Counted from the first letter of the stretch, positions 50,246-59,336 are shown. The stretch: 64,000 nucleotides of DNA from Aquabacterium sp. OR-4 (GCF_025290835.2 NZ_JAOCQD020000002.1:1550001-1614000), one strand, 5' to 3'. Notes: generated by a model not told the origin, from the sequence alone. A program made the numbers and translations.

Positions 50246-51397
50246 TCACTCCTTGGCCGGGCTGGCGGTCGCGGTGGCAGGCTTGTTGCGGCGGCGCGCC
50301 ATCAGCGCCGCCAGGTCTCGCGCGTACTGCTGCGCCTGTTGGATGTCGATCTCGGGGGTCACGCGGCGCACCGGGGCGCCGGCGGGCAGGTCGATCAGGA
50401 AGTTGCGCACGTCGTCCTCGATCTCCTCGCGCAGGTGGCCGCCGTGCAGCTCGACGATCTGGCGGCACAGGTGCTGGCCGATCAGGTCGCGCGCATGGGG
50501 CGGCTCGCCGCCGCCGCTCTGGCTCACGCGGCCCATCGCGGTGCCGGCGCTGAGCATGGTCGACTGGCTGCGCGAGGGCGCGAACATGCCGCTGTCGCGA
50601 AACACCACCATGATGCGCTGGCCCTGCTGGTGGTACTCGATGTCCACCGTGGCGCCCGGGTGGGCGGCACGCAGCTCGGCCTCGAGGCATTCCACCAGCA
50701 CGCGGCGCAGCCAGGTCTCGCTGCCGTACACGCTCGACAGCGGCGCCTCGGCCGGATAGCGCGTGAAGCGCATCTTCACGTTCAGGTGGTTGGCCAGCGG
50801 CTGCACCGTCTCCCAGGTGCTGCGCAGCATCTCCCAGATCTCGATGCGGTCGTCGGCCAGCAGCGAGCCGCTGGACCAGATCTGCGCCAGATCGATCAGC
50901 TTGCCGAGGATGGCGCCCACCGAGTCCAGCTCGACCATCAGCCGCGAGACCTCGGCCAGGTCCTGCGCCTGGCTGGCCTCGCGCAGCGCGGCGCTGCAGC
51001 GCTGCCAGGGCTCGGCCAGGTCGGTGCGGATCACCGTCAGCAGGTTCTCCAGACCGATGTTCGACGGCGCGGCCGACGAGGCCATGGCCTCGCCGGTGGG
51101 CGCCGTGACCTGCTCGACGAAGGCCATGGTGTCGTCGCGGCTGAGGCCGGGCATCACGTCGATCTTCAGCGTGCTGCCGTCGCCGTTGGCATTGGGCAGG
51201 CGGATCGGCATCGAGGCATGCCCCTGCAGCGTGGCCTGCACCGCGCGCATCAGCGGCCCGGCCGGCACCTGGCCGCCCACCTGCAGGCCGGTCATCTCGC
51301 AGCCCAGCGAGTTGACGTAGCGCACCCGCGCATCGCGGTCCATCCAGATGAAGCCGGAATTCAGCGACTCGAAGATCGTGAGCAGAGTGGAATGCAT
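50246..51397 (-). CDS. PAS protein with degenerate histidine-kinase domain
   Basis: 383 residues. The N-terminal PAS-like part (FESLNSGFIWMDRDARVRYVNSLG) is followed by a helical region without an H-box: the expected place (LLTVIRTDLAEPWQRCSAAL) has no phospho-acceptor His. An ATPase-like fold follows (WLRRVLVECLEAELRAAHPGA), in which the N-box Asn is missing and DSGMFAP replaces DxGxG. It may be a signalling scaffold or sensor rather than an active kinase. ATG 51397 is chosen at the PAS start. First gene of the minus-strand run, with a candidate promoter at 51442-51470. Confidence 0.78.
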   Translation of the reverse strand: MHSTLLTIFESLNSGFIWMDRDARVRYVNSLGCEMTGLQVGGQVPAGPLMRAVQATLQGHASMPIRLPNANGDGSTLKIDVMPGLSRDDTMAFVEQVTAPTGEAMASSAAPSNIGLENLLTVIRTDLAEPWQRCSAALREASQAQDLAEVSRLMVELDSVGAILGKLIDLAQIWSSGSLLADDRIEIWEMLRSTWETVQPLANHLNVKMRFTRYPAEAPLSSVYGSETWLRRVLVECLEAELRAAHPGATVDIEYHQQGQRIMVVFRDSGMFAPSRSQSTMLSAGTAMGRVSQSGGGEPPHARDLIGQHLCRQIVELHGGHLREEIEDDVRNFLIDLPAGAPVRRVTPEIDIQQAQQYARDLAALMARRRNKPATATASPAKE

Positions 51398-51441
51398 ACG
51401 GTGGCTTCCGCGCACCGCCGGGTGGGGCGGCACTGATGTTT

Positions 51442-51470
51442 ATCATTGCAATCATTTATGCCGTTTACAA
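51442..51470 (-). promoter_or_regulatory. Candidate promoter of the minus-strand signalling operon
   Basis: On the minus strand TTGTAA (51465-51470), 17 bases and AATGAT (51442-51447) lie about 45 bases before the degenerate-kinase start. The surrounding 51436-51545 is the most A/T-rich stretch of the neighbourhood and separates two divergent operons. TGCATACGG occurs twice (51393-51401 and 51476-51484), flanking this promoter, and might be a regulator site. Confidence 0.4.
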
Positions 51471-51581
51471 CCGGCTGCATACGGCTCGTCGGGAGTTTTT
51501 GGCGTTTTTGCTGTTTTGACCCAAAGCACCGGCGGGAAACTGCTGCCGCGTATGGGTGAAATCGGCACAATCGCTGCCACC

Positions 51582-52376
51582 ATGAGCGCGAAGTCAGTGC
51601 CCGAACCCGAGCCGCCAGCGCATTTCTCCACGATCGAGGCCGCGCGACGCCTCGGCCTGGCCGTGCGCTCGGTGCAGCTGATGGTCGATCGCGGCGAACT
51701 CGACGCCTGGAAGACGCCGGGCGGCCACCGCCGCATCTCGTGCCGGTCGGTCGAGCGCTGGCTGGCCCAGCGCCACCCGCGCGGCACGCCTGACACCGGC
51801 CTGCGCCCCGCGCCGCTGACCGCTGCGCCCGCTGCACCCGGTTCGTCCGCTGTGCCTGCTGCGCCCGGCTCGCCCGGTTCGCCCAGTGATGGCGTGCCAG
51901 CAAGCCCCGCGCTGGCAACACCCACGCCAACCCTGCCCGCGCCGGCCGCCATCCTGGTCAACCCGCCCACCGCGGCCGCGGCGCGCCCGCCCAGGGTGCT
52001 GCTGATCGAAGACTCGGTGCACTACAAAACCCTGGTGCGCCTGCTGCTGCAGCAGCAGTTCCCGCAGATCGACCTGCATGTGGCCGACGACGGCATCGCC
52101 GGCCTGGCGCTGCACGGCGAGATCAAGCCCGAGGTGCTGATCGTCGACATCCTGCTGCCCGGCATCGACGGCGCGGCGCTGGTCAGCAGCCTGCGCTCGC
52201 ATGCCCAGTTCGCGCGCAGCCGGCTGATCGTGATCACCTCGCTCGACGAGGCGCAGCGCGCGCCCTACGCCTTTGCGCTGGCAGGCCTGCCGGTGGTGCA
52301 CAAGCCCCGCCTGGCGGTCGACCTGCCGCCCCGCCTGAGCGACGCGCTGGCCGCGGCCAGCGCCCTGCCGGCCTGA
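51582..52376 (+). CDS. Excisionase/MerR-type HTH protein with C-terminal receiver domain
   Basis: 264 residues. The N-terminal HTH is of the excisionase/MerR-like helix-wing type (FSTIEAARRLGLAVRSVQLM, then GGHRRISCRSVERWLAQR), followed by a ~70-residue Ala/Pro linker and a complete receiver: VLLIEDS (Glu143, Asp144), phospho-acceptor Asp189 in LIVDILLPG, Thr/Ser in VITSLDE and Lys241 in VVHKP. Output before receiver is the reverse of the common order. ATG 51582 is preferred; ATG 51552 is possible. It is divergent from the degenerate kinase and probably the transcriptional output of the block. Confidence 0.87.
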   Translation: MSAKSVPEPEPPAHFSTIEAARRLGLAVRSVQLMVDRGELDAWKTPGGHRRISCRSVERWLAQRHPRGTPDTGLRPAPLTAAPAAPGSSAVPAAPGSPGSPSDGVPASPALATPTPTLPAPAAILVNPPTAAAARPPRVLLIEDSVHYKTLVRLLLQQQFPQIDLHVADDGIAGLALHGEIKPEVLIVDILLPGIDGAALVSSLRSHAQFARSRLIVITSLDEAQRAPYAFALAGLPVVHKPRLAVDLPPRLSDALAAASALPA

Positions 52377-52418
52377 GCCCGACGGCCTGGCGCCAAGGCC
52401 TCGCCCGCCAACACGGCC

Positions 52419-53282
52419 ATGCCCGCACGCCACGCCAACAACACCCCCGCAGCGCCCGGTGACCCCGCGGCAGACCCGCCCGCGCACCCAGCGGCCGCGC
52501 AGCACCGGCCGCTGCGCGTGCTGCTGGTGGAAGACGATCCGCTGCTGCGCCAGCTGCTGGCCCTGGTGTGGGACGACTTCCTGCTCGAACTGCGCAGCTG
52601 CAGCAGCGTGGCGCAGGCGCTGCTGGCGCTGCAGGCCGCACCGGCCGATCTGATCGTCACCGACCTGATGCTGCCGGGCGCCTCCGGCCTCGATCTGCTG
52701 GGCCGCCTGGCGGCCGAGCCGGCGCTGCGCGGCACGGCGCGCCTGGTGGTGTTCAGCGCCGGCATCGATGCCCCCACGCTGGCCCGGCTGCCGGCCCTGG
52801 GCGTGTGGCGCGTGCTGCGCAAGCCGCTGCCGGTGGCCCAGATGCAGGCCTGCGTGCACGACGCCGGCGCCGCCTGGCGCGCCGGCCACGCGCCGCACGA
52901 CAGCCCCGACCTGGCCACGCCGCCAAGCGATGCGGCCACCGCCGCCGGGCGGGCCGACGCCGCCGATCGCCAGGCGATCGAACGGCACTTTGGCGGCAAC
53001 CAGGCGCTGTTCACCGCGTTTCGCGACGCGGCGCAGCGCCAGTTCGGCCACGACCTGCGCGCCGGCGACACCGCCCTGCAGCAGCGCGACGCACCGACCC
53101 TGCAGCGCCTGGCGCACAGCCTGAAGACGGTGCTGCCCTCGATAGGCCACCCGGCATTCGGGCCGCTGGCCGCGGCGCTGGAAACCAGCGCCGGCCAGGC
53201 CGACTGGCCCGCCGCGCGGCCGCAATGGCTGGCGCTGCGCCGCGCGCTGGCCGAACTGGCCGAGCCCTCCGGCCCGGCCTGA
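52419..53282 (+). CDS. Receiver-Hpt phosphorelay protein
   Basis: 287 residues: a receiver (VLLVEDDPLLRQL; Asp82 in LIVTDLMLPGASG; Lys135 in VLRKPLP) and a C-terminal Hpt domain with phospho-acceptor His233 in LQRLAHSLKTVLPSIG. Such proteins relay phosphate between kinases and receivers. It lies 42 bp after the HTH-receiver gene and is probably co-transcribed with it. Low-complexity Ala/Pro segments lie at the N-terminus and between the domains. Confidence 0.88.
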   Translation: MPARHANNTPAAPGDPAADPPAHPAAAQHRPLRVLLVEDDPLLRQLLALVWDDFLLELRSCSSVAQALLALQAAPADLIVTDLMLPGASGLDLLGRLAAEPALRGTARLVVFSAGIDAPTLARLPALGVWRVLRKPLPVAQMQACVHDAGAAWRAGHAPHDSPDLATPPSDAATAAGRADAADRQAIERHFGGNQALFTAFRDAAQRQFGHDLRAGDTALQQRDAPTLQRLAHSLKTVLPSIGHPAFGPLAAALETSAGQADWPAARPQWLALRRALAELAEPSGPA

Positions 53283-53285
53283 GCC

Positions 53286-53331
53286 ACCCGTCGGGCCTGA
53301 GCACCCGTCAGGCCTGAGCACCCGCCGGGCC
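53286..53331. repeat. 17-bp tandem repeat behind the receiver-Hpt gene
   Basis: Units ACCCGTCGGGCCTGAGC (53286-53302) and ACCCGTCAGGCCTGAGC (53303-53319) plus a partial third (53320-53331) each repeat the GGCCTGAGC context of the gene's own stop. Further short repeats (CCGGCCAA; CGCCCGGCAAG) continue to about 53400. The remainder of 53283-53562 (280 bp) shows no gene and no clear pilB promoter beyond an A/T-rich TATACA at 53546. Confidence 0.7.
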
Positions 53332-53562
53332 CGATCCGCCGCACCGCCCGGCCAACCGGCCAACCGGCCGCCCGGCAAGCGCCCGCCCGGCAAGCGGCCG
53401 GACTGCCCCCCTGGAACCAGCGCGCGCGCCCTGCTCTGGTGCGGTTGACCGTCCGCTTCACGCGCCAGTTACCGCAGGGCAGCAATCGGTTACACGGCAC
53501 GCCCGGCCCATTGCCAACTGCCACCGGAAGCCCCCGTTTCTTCGGTATACAGTGCGCGCTGG

Positions 53563-55335
53563 GTGCGCGACGATGTTGTCTTGCGTGACCCGCTGTACCC
53601 CACGGTTGCGGATTTGGACAACACCACTCTGGTCGAAACTCCCCTGGCAAGCCTCTCCGGCGTGGCGAGGGTGCTGGTGCACGCCAACAAGCTGGGCAGC
53701 AAGGCGGCCGAAGACCTGGCCAAGTCGGCGCGCGAGCGCAAGATCAGCTTCATCGCCGCGGTGATCGCCTCGGGCGCGGTGTCGGCCTTCGATCTGGCCC
53801 ACATCCTGTCGAATTCGCTGGCGCTGCCGCTGCTCGACCTGTCGGCGGTGGACCTCGACCGACTGCCCAAGGGCGTGGTCGACATCAAGCTGACCACCCA
53901 GTACCAGGTGGTGGTGCTGGGCAAGCGCGGCAACCGCCTGTTCATCGGCGGCGCCGATCCCACCGATCAAGAGGTGGTCGAGCGCATCAAGTTCGCCACC
54001 CAGCTGCAGCCCGAATGGGTGGTGGTCGAGTACGACAAGCTCGCGCGCCTGCTCGAAAGCCACGGCGCCTCGGCCGCCGAGACGCTGGAGGCGATGACCG
54101 CCGAGGACTTCGAGTTCGACGTCACCGACGACGCCACCGCCCCCGAGGCGGCCGACGTCACGACCGAGGTCGAAGACGCGCCGGTGGTGCGCTTTCTGCA
54201 GAAGATGCTGATCGACGCGATCAACATGCGCGCGTCCGACCTGCACTTCGAGCCCTACGAATACCACTACCGGGTGCGCTTCCGGGTCGACGGCGAGTTG
54301 CGCGAGATCACGCAGCCGCCGCTGGCCATCAAGGAGAAGCTGGCCTCGCGCATCAAGGTCATCAGCCGCCTCGACATCGCCGAGAAGCGTGTGCCGCAAG
54401 ACGGCCGCATGAAGATGAAGTTCGGCAGCAAGGCCATCGACTTCCGCGTCTCCACGCTGCCCACGCTGTTTGGCGAGAAGATCGTGATCCGGATTCTCGA
54501 CCCGTCCAGCGCCAAGCTGGGCATCGAGGCGCTGGGCTACGAGAAGATCGAGAAAGACCGCCTGCTGCTGGCCATCCAGCGACCCTACGGCATGATCCTG
54601 GTCACCGGCCCCACCGGCTCGGGCAAGACCGTCTCGCTCTACACCTGCCTGAACATCCTGAACCAACCGGGGGTGAACATCTCCACGGTGGAAGACCCGG
54701 TCGAAATCAACCTGCCGGGCATCAACCAGGTCAACGTGAACGACAAGGCCGGCCTGGGCTTTGCCAGCGCACTGAAGTCGTTTCTGCGCCAGGATCCCGA
54801 CATCATCATGGTGGGTGAAATCCGCGACCTGGACACCGCCGACATCGCCATCAAGGCCGCCCAGACCGGCCACCTGGTGATGAGCACGCTGCACACCAAC
54901 GACGCCCCCACCACCCTGACCCGCCTGCTGAACATGGGCGTGGCACCGTTCAACATCGCCTCCAGCGTGATCCTGATCACCGCCCAGCGCCTGGCGCGCC
55001 GGCTGTGCGAGAACTGCAAGGTGCCGGCCGACTACCCGCGCGAGGCCATGCTGCGCGCCGGCTACGAGGCCGAAGAGCTGGACGGCTCCTGGAAGCCCTT
55101 TCGCGCCGTGGGCTGCTCGGCCTGCAACAACGGCTACAAGGGCCGCGTCGGCGTCTACCAGGTGATGCCGATCACCGACGCCATCCAGCGCATCATCCTC
55201 AGCGAAGGCACGGCGGTGGACATCGCCGTGCAGGCGCGCAAGGACGGCGTGCGCGATCTGCGCCTGTCGGGCCTGGTGAAGGTGCGCAGCGGCCACACCA
55301 CGCTCGAGGAAGTGATCGCGGTGACCAATCAATGA
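53563..55335 (+). CDS. pilB: Type IV pilus assembly ATPase PilB
   Basis: This hexameric ATPase drives pilus extension. Up to 590 residues: an N-terminal GSPII-E/MshEN domain, Walker A GPTGSGKT (349-356), an Asp box near TVEDPVEI, Walker B DPDIIMVGEI (411-420), a His box TGHLVMSTLHTN, and a tetracysteine zinc motif (CENCK ... CSACNNGYKGR). The start is uncertain: GTG 53563 is first in frame, but the family homology begins near LASLSGVARVLVHANKL (residue 28), so a start up to about 53640 is possible. First gene of pilBCD. Confidence 0.95.
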   Translation: MRDDVVLRDPLYPTVADLDNTTLVETPLASLSGVARVLVHANKLGSKAAEDLAKSARERKISFIAAVIASGAVSAFDLAHILSNSLALPLLDLSAVDLDRLPKGVVDIKLTTQYQVVVLGKRGNRLFIGGADPTDQEVVERIKFATQLQPEWVVVEYDKLARLLESHGASAAETLEAMTAEDFEFDVTDDATAPEAADVTTEVEDAPVVRFLQKMLIDAINMRASDLHFEPYEYHYRVRFRVDGELREITQPPLAIKEKLASRIKVISRLDIAEKRVPQDGRMKMKFGSKAIDFRVSTLPTLFGEKIVIRILDPSSAKLGIEALGYEKIEKDRLLLAIQRPYGMILVTGPTGSGKTVSLYTCLNILNQPGVNISTVEDPVEINLPGINQVNVNDKAGLGFASALKSFLRQDPDIIMVGEIRDLDTADIAIKAAQTGHLVMSTLHTNDAPTTLTRLLNMGVAPFNIASSVILITAQRLARRLCENCKVPADYPREAMLRAGYEAEELDGSWKPFRAVGCSACNNGYKGRVGVYQVMPITDAIQRIILSEGTAVDIAVQARKDGVRDLRLSGLVKVRSGHTTLEEVIAVTNQ

Positions 55336-55382
55336 GTGAGCCTCGAGTCCCCCGGACGCGGGCCTGATCCACCGGAGTACCG

Positions 55383-56603
55383 ATGGCGACTGCAGCAGCC
55401 GCAAAGGGCATCAAGGAGGCGGTCTTCGAATGGGAAGGCCGCGACAAGAACGGCAAGATCGTGCGCGGCGAGGTGCGTGCCGGTGGCGAGGCCGCGGTCA
55501 GCGCATCGCTGCGCCGCCAGGGCATCCTGCTCACCAAGGTGAAGAAGCGCCGGGTGAGCGGCGGGCGCGCCATCAAGCAAAAGGACATCGCCGTCTTCAC
55601 CCGCCAGCTGGCCACCATGATGCGCGCCGGCGTGCCGCTGCTGCAGGCCTTCGACATCGTCGGACGCGGCGCGGCCAATCCGCGCATGGGCAAGCTGCTG
55701 GGCGACATCCGCTCCGATGTCGAGACCGGCACCAGCCTGTCGTCGGCGTTCCGCAAGCACCCGATGCACTTCGACGCGCTGTACTGCAACCTGGTGGAAG
55801 CCGGCGAGGCCGGCGGCATCCTGGAACAGCTGCTCGACCGCCTGGCGATCTACCAGGAAAAGACGATGGCGCTGAAGGCCAAGATCAAGAGCGCACTGAT
55901 GTACCCGGTGGCCGTGGTGGTGGTGGCCTTCGTGGTGCTGGTGGTGATCATGGTCAAGGTGATCCCGGCGTTCAAGGAGGTGTTCAGCTCCTTCGGCGCC
56001 GACCTGCCGGCGCCGACGATGGTGGTCATCGCGATGTCGGAGTTCTTCGTCAACTGGTGGTACGTGATCTTCGGCGCGCTGATCATCGGCGGCTACATGT
56101 TCCTGCAGAGCTGGAAGCGCAGCGAGAAGATGCAGATGGTGATGGACCGCCTGCTGCTGCGCCTGCCGATCTTTGGCGACCTGATCAACAAGTCGGTCAT
56201 CGCGCGCTGGACGCGCACGCTGTCGGTGATGTTTGCCGCCGGCGTGCCGCTGGTCGAGGCGCTCGATTCGGTGGGCGGCGCCGCGGGCAATGCGGTGTAC
56301 GCCGAAGCCACGCAGAAGATCCAGCGCGACGTGTCCACCGGCAGCTCGCTGACCACCTCGATGATCGGCACCGCGGTGTTTCCGAACATGGTGCTGCAGA
56401 TGTCGTCGATCGGCGAGGAATCCGGCTCGCTCGACCACATGCTGGGCAAGGCGGCCGAGTTCTACGAGGACGAGGTCGACGAGATGGTCAAGGGCCTGTC
56501 GAGCCTGATGGAGCCGCTGATCATCGTCTTCCTGGGCACCATCATCGGCGCCATCGTGGTGGCCATGTACCTGCCGATCTTCAAGATCGGTGCGGTGGTT
56601 TGA
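55383..56603 (+). CDS. pilC: Type IV pilus inner-membrane platform protein PilC
   Basis: This 406-residue platform protein has two GspF domains. FEWEGRDKNGKIVRGEVRAGG opens it; the first repeat includes FTRQLATMMRAGVPLLQAFDIV and the second WTRTLSVMFAAGVPLVEALDSV, with hydrophobic helices (VAVVVVAFVVLVVIMVKVIPAF; IIVFLGTIIGAIVVAMYLPIF). It couples PilB motion to pilin assembly. GGAG precedes ATG 55383. Lies between pilB and pilD. Confidence 0.96.
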   Translation: MATAAAAKGIKEAVFEWEGRDKNGKIVRGEVRAGGEAAVSASLRRQGILLTKVKKRRVSGGRAIKQKDIAVFTRQLATMMRAGVPLLQAFDIVGRGAANPRMGKLLGDIRSDVETGTSLSSAFRKHPMHFDALYCNLVEAGEAGGILEQLLDRLAIYQEKTMALKAKIKSALMYPVAVVVVAFVVLVVIMVKVIPAFKEVFSSFGADLPAPTMVVIAMSEFFVNWWYVIFGALIIGGYMFLQSWKRSEKMQMVMDRLLLRLPIFGDLINKSVIARWTRTLSVMFAAGVPLVEALDSVGGAAGNAVYAEATQKIQRDVSTGSSLTTSMIGTAVFPNMVLQMSSIGEESGSLDHMLGKAAEFYEDEVDEMVKGLSSLMEPLIIVFLGTIIGAIVVAMYLPIFKIGAVV

Positions 56604-56630
56604 TCCCCCCCCGAAGCGCCTTTGGCGCCG
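56601..56630. repeat. Dispersed intergenic repeat, copy C
   Basis: The pilC stop begins TGATCCCCCCCCGAAGCGCC followed by TTTGGCGCC, matching the 5' module of copies A (1803) and B (3257), here with one extra C and a TTT variant. It occupies most of the 40-bp pilC-pilD spacer. Confidence 0.55.
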
Positions 56631-56643
56631 TTGTCCGTCCGAC

Positions 56644-57579
56644 ATGAGCGATCCCGCCCTGAGCTGGCTGCTCTCGCCCTGGGCCCTGGGCCTGCTGGGC
56701 CTGTGCATCGGCAGCTTCCTGAACGTGGTGGTGCACCGCAAGCCGCAGCGGCTGGAGCGCGAATGGCTGGCCGATGCCGCCGGCTACCTGCAAGACGATG
56801 CCGCCATGGCCCGCGTGCTGCCGGGCAGCACGCCGGCACGGCGCGCGGCGCTGGCCGCCCAGGCCCAGCTGCTGGGCCAGGAGCTCGAGGCGTTGCCCGA
56901 GCTCAGCCTGTCGAAGCCGCGCTCGCGCTGCCCGGCCTGCGGCCACGCCATCGCCTGGCACGAGAACATCCCGCTGCTGTCGTGGCTGCGGCTGCGCGCC
57001 AAGTGCTCGGCCTGCGGCACGCGCATCTCGGCACGCTACCCGGCGGTGGAGGCGCTCACCGGCCTGCTGTTCGCCGCCGCCGCCTGGCATGCCGGCAGCG
57101 GCGCCATGGCGCTGGTGTACTGCGCCGCCATCGCCTTGCTGCTGGCGGCGGCGCTGATCGACTTCGACACCACGCTGCTGCCCGACGAGCTCACCCTGCC
57201 GCTGGCCGGCCTGGGCCTGGTGGCGGCCTGGCAGGGCTGGATTCCGGTGAGCCTGGCCGACTCGGCGCTGGGCCTGTTCTTCGGCTATTTCTCGCTGTGG
57301 TTCGTGGCCACCAGCTATCGGCTGCTGCGGGGCCGCCAGGGCATGGCCGAGGGCGATTTCAAGCTGCTGGCCGGGCTGGGCGCGCTGCTGGGCTGGCAGG
57401 CGCTGCCGGCGATCATCCTGCTGTCCAGCGCGGTGGGGGCGGCGGTGGGGCTGTTCATGATCGGCTTTCGTGGCCACCGCCGCGAGGTGCCGATCCCGTT
57501 CGGCCCCTACCTGGCCGGCGGCGGCGTGGCGGCGCTGTTCTTCGGCGCGCAGCTGGGCGCCCTGTGGCCGGTGGCCTGA
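56644..57579 (+). CDS. pilD: Prepilin peptidase/N-methyltransferase PilD
   Basis: This 311-residue integral-membrane aspartyl protease cleaves and N-methylates prepilins. [12 protein letters not shown] is near the N-terminus; the zinc-binding tetracysteine is [15 protein letters not shown]...CSACGTRIS. The two catalytic Asp regions are [15 protein letters not shown] and [12 protein letters not shown]. About eight hydrophobic helices are visible. ATG 56644 is chosen after the repeat. The end overlaps coaE. Confidence 0.95.
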   Translation: MSDPALSWLLSPWALGLLGLCIGSFLNVVVHRKPQRLEREWLADAAGYLQDDAAMARVLPGSTPARRAALAAQAQLLGQELEALPELSLSKPRSRCPACGHAIAWHENIPLLSWLRLRAKCSACGTRISARYPAVEALTGLLFAAAAWHAGSGAMALVYCAAIALLLAAALIDFDTTLLPDELTLPLAGLGLVAAWQGWIPVSLADSALGLFFGYFSLWFVATSYRLLRGRQGMAEGDFKLLAGLGALLGWQALPAIILLSSAVGAAVGLFMIGFRGHRREVPIPFGPYLAGGGVAALFFGAQLGALWPVA

Positions 57580-58232
57580 GCGCCGCGGCAGGCCGGCCGC
57601 TGGCCATCGGCCTGACCGGCGGCATCGGCAGCGGCAAGAGCACGGTAGCCGCGCGCCTGGTGGCGCTGGGGGCGACGCTGGTCGACACCGATGCCATTGC
57701 GCACGCGCTCACGGCCGCCGGCGGCGCCGCGATGCCGGCCTTGCGCGCGGCCTTTGGCGACACGGTGGCCGATGCCACCGGCGCACTCGACCGCGCGGCC
57801 ATGCGCCAGCGCATGCTGGCCGATCCCGAGGCCAGGCAGCGGCTCGAGGCCGTGCTGCACCCGATGATCGGCGACGAGACCCGCCGCCAGGCCGCCGCCG
57901 CGCAGGCCGCCGGCTGCCCGGCCATCGTCTACGACGTGCCGCTGCTCACCGAGTCGGCGCACTGGCGCAGCCGCTGCGACCGCATCCTGGTGGTCGACTG
58001 CAGTGCCGACACCCAGGTGCAGCGGGTGATGCAGCGCTCGGGCTGGCCCGCGGCCCAGGTGCGGCACGTCATCGCGCTGCAGGCCACGCGCGAGGCCCGC
58101 CGCGCCATCGCCGACGCCGTGATCCTGAACGACGGCCTCTCGCTGGCCGCGCTGCAGGCCGAGGTGGATGCGCTGTGGCAGCGCTGGCTGCCGCCGGCCG
58201 GGGCCGCGCACAGCCCGCCAACGGCCACCTAA
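57564..58232 (+). CDS. coaE: Dephospho-CoA kinase
   Basis: CoaE phosphorylates dephospho-CoA, the last CoA step. Walker [13 protein letters not shown] is near the start, DTDAIAH and YDVPLLTES follow, and the lid includes RVMQRSGWP. The only sensible in-frame start is GTG 57564 (222 residues), which overlaps pilD by 16 bases. The C-terminus has a short Ala/Pro tail. coaD of the same pathway is at 27.5 kb. Confidence 0.93.
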   Translation: MAGGLSAAAGRPLAIGLTGGIGSGKSTVAARLVALGATLVDTDAIAHALTAAGGAAMPALRAAFGDTVADATGALDRAAMRQRMLADPEARQRLEAVLHPMIGDETRRQAAAAQAAGCPAIVYDVPLLTESAHWRSRCDRILVVDCSADTQVQRVMQRSGWPAAQVRHVIALQATREARRAIADAVILNDGLSLAALQAEVDALWQRWLPPAGAAHSPPTAT

Positions 58233-58329
58233 CACCGGCAAGACACGGCCGGGCCGGCGCAAACCGTGCGGCGCCATGGCACCACGCTGTGGAACAATCC
58301 CGGGCAGATGGCCCCGGCACCCGGGGCAC

Positions 58330-59100
58330 ATGAGGAACCCGGCCTTGGTCCTGTACGAGTACCCGTTCAACGAGAGCATGCGCACCATGCTGCGCCTCGA
58401 ACACCTGTTCGACCGCCTGGGCCAGCTGATCGTTCGCGACGCGCCGGTGGACCACCATTTCGCGCTGGTGTCCTTGTTCGAGATCGTCGAGGTGGCCTCG
58501 CGCTCGGACCTCAAGTCCGATCTGCTGAAAGACCTCGACCGCCACCGCAGCCACCTGGGCAGCCTGCGCGACAACCCGCAGGTGCAGGGCCAGGCGCTTG
58601 AATCGCTGATCGCCCGGCTCGACCAGGCCTTCGAGCAGCTCAATGCCCAGACCGGCAAGGCCGGCCAGGCGCTGGCCGGCAACGAGTGGCTGACCAGCGT
58701 CAAGAGCCGCATCAGCATTCCCGGCGGCACCTGCGAGTTCGACCTGCCGGCCTACTACGCCTGGCAGCAGCTCGATGCCGGGCGCCGCCGCCAGGACCTG
58801 CTGGGCTGGGTGAACACGCTGGCGCCGCTGGCCGGCGCCCTGCAGCTGCTGCTGCAGCTGCTGCGCGAAAGCGGTGTGCCGCATATGGTGGCCAGCACCG
58901 CCGGCCAGTTCCAGCAAAGCCTGCCGCAGGGCCGCAGCTACCAGCTGCTGCGCCTGCGCATCGACGGCGACAGCGGCCTGGTGCCCGAGATCACCGGCCA
59001 CCGCCTGATGGTGTCGGTGCGGCTGATGCGGGTGGACGGCGACGGCCGGCTGCGCCCGGCCGGCGCCGATGCGCCGCTCGAGCTGACCCTGTGCGCATGA
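58330..59100 (+). CDS. zapD: Cell division protein ZapD
   Basis: This 256-residue FtsZ-bundling protein begins with the family opening [24 protein letters not shown] and contains [41 protein letters not shown] and a beta-rich end. ATG 58330 is the nearest start to the homology; the frame is open upstream. It overlaps yacG by 4 bases, as in many proteobacteria. Confidence 0.95.
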   Translation: MRNPALVLYEYPFNESMRTMLRLEHLFDRLGQLIVRDAPVDHHFALVSLFEIVEVASRSDLKSDLLKDLDRHRSHLGSLRDNPQVQGQALESLIARLDQAFEQLNAQTGKAGQALAGNEWLTSVKSRISIPGGTCEFDLPAYYAWQQLDAGRRRQDLLGWVNTLAPLAGALQLLLQLLRESGVPHMVASTAGQFQQSLPQGRSYQLLRLRIDGDSGLVPEITGHRLMVSVRLMRVDGDGRLRPAGADAPLELTLCA

Positions 59101-59336
59101 ACCGCGACGCCACCCAGGCCGGCATCCGCCACGTGCCCTGCCCGGCCTGCGGCCAGCCGGCGGTGTTTGCGCCCGGCAACCGCTGGCGCCCGTTCTGCAG
59201 CGAGCGCTGCCGCCTGGGTGACCTGGGCGCCTGGGCCAGCGAGCGCTACCGGGTGCCCGCCAGCGCCGCCCCGGACACCGAGGCCGACGCCGACGCCGAC
59301 GCCGACGCGCCGCCGCCGGTGCCGCCGGCCGGCTGA
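59097..59336 (+). CDS. yacG: DNA gyrase inhibitor YacG
   Basis: This 79-residue zinc protein binds GyrB and blocks DNA binding. The zinc knuckle is CPACG plus CSERC ([36 protein letters not shown]). A hexanucleotide repeat (GCCGAC, about four copies near 59284-59307) lengthens the C-terminus into [17 protein letters not shown] 59097 overlaps the zapD stop. The 63-bp spacer to the next gene holds nothing evident. Confidence 0.93.
   Translation: MNRDATQAGIRHVPCPACGQPAVFAPGNRWRPFCSERCRLGDLGAWASERYRVPASAAPDTEADADADADAPPPVPPAG

Noticed and set aside
46973..51436. A 1487-codon open frame antisense to the signalling genes
   Set aside because: Its product is low-complexity (His/Ala/Arg/Gly rich) and it lies opposite kinases with intact motifs; a shadow frame. 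The same applies to the long antisense frames at 44812-47589 and 59475-63101.
51486..51530. T-rich GTTTTTGGCGTTTTTGCTGTTTTG as a terminator or riboswitch
   Set aside because: No preceding stable hairpin and no riboswitch core could be folded by eye; it sits in a divergent promoter region, so simple A/T-richness explains it.
44654..53562. Integrative element attached at tRNA-Pro
   Set aside because: No integrase, and no copy of the tRNA 3' end was found near the right boundary of the signalling block; an insertion is possible but not by a recognisable tRNA-site element.
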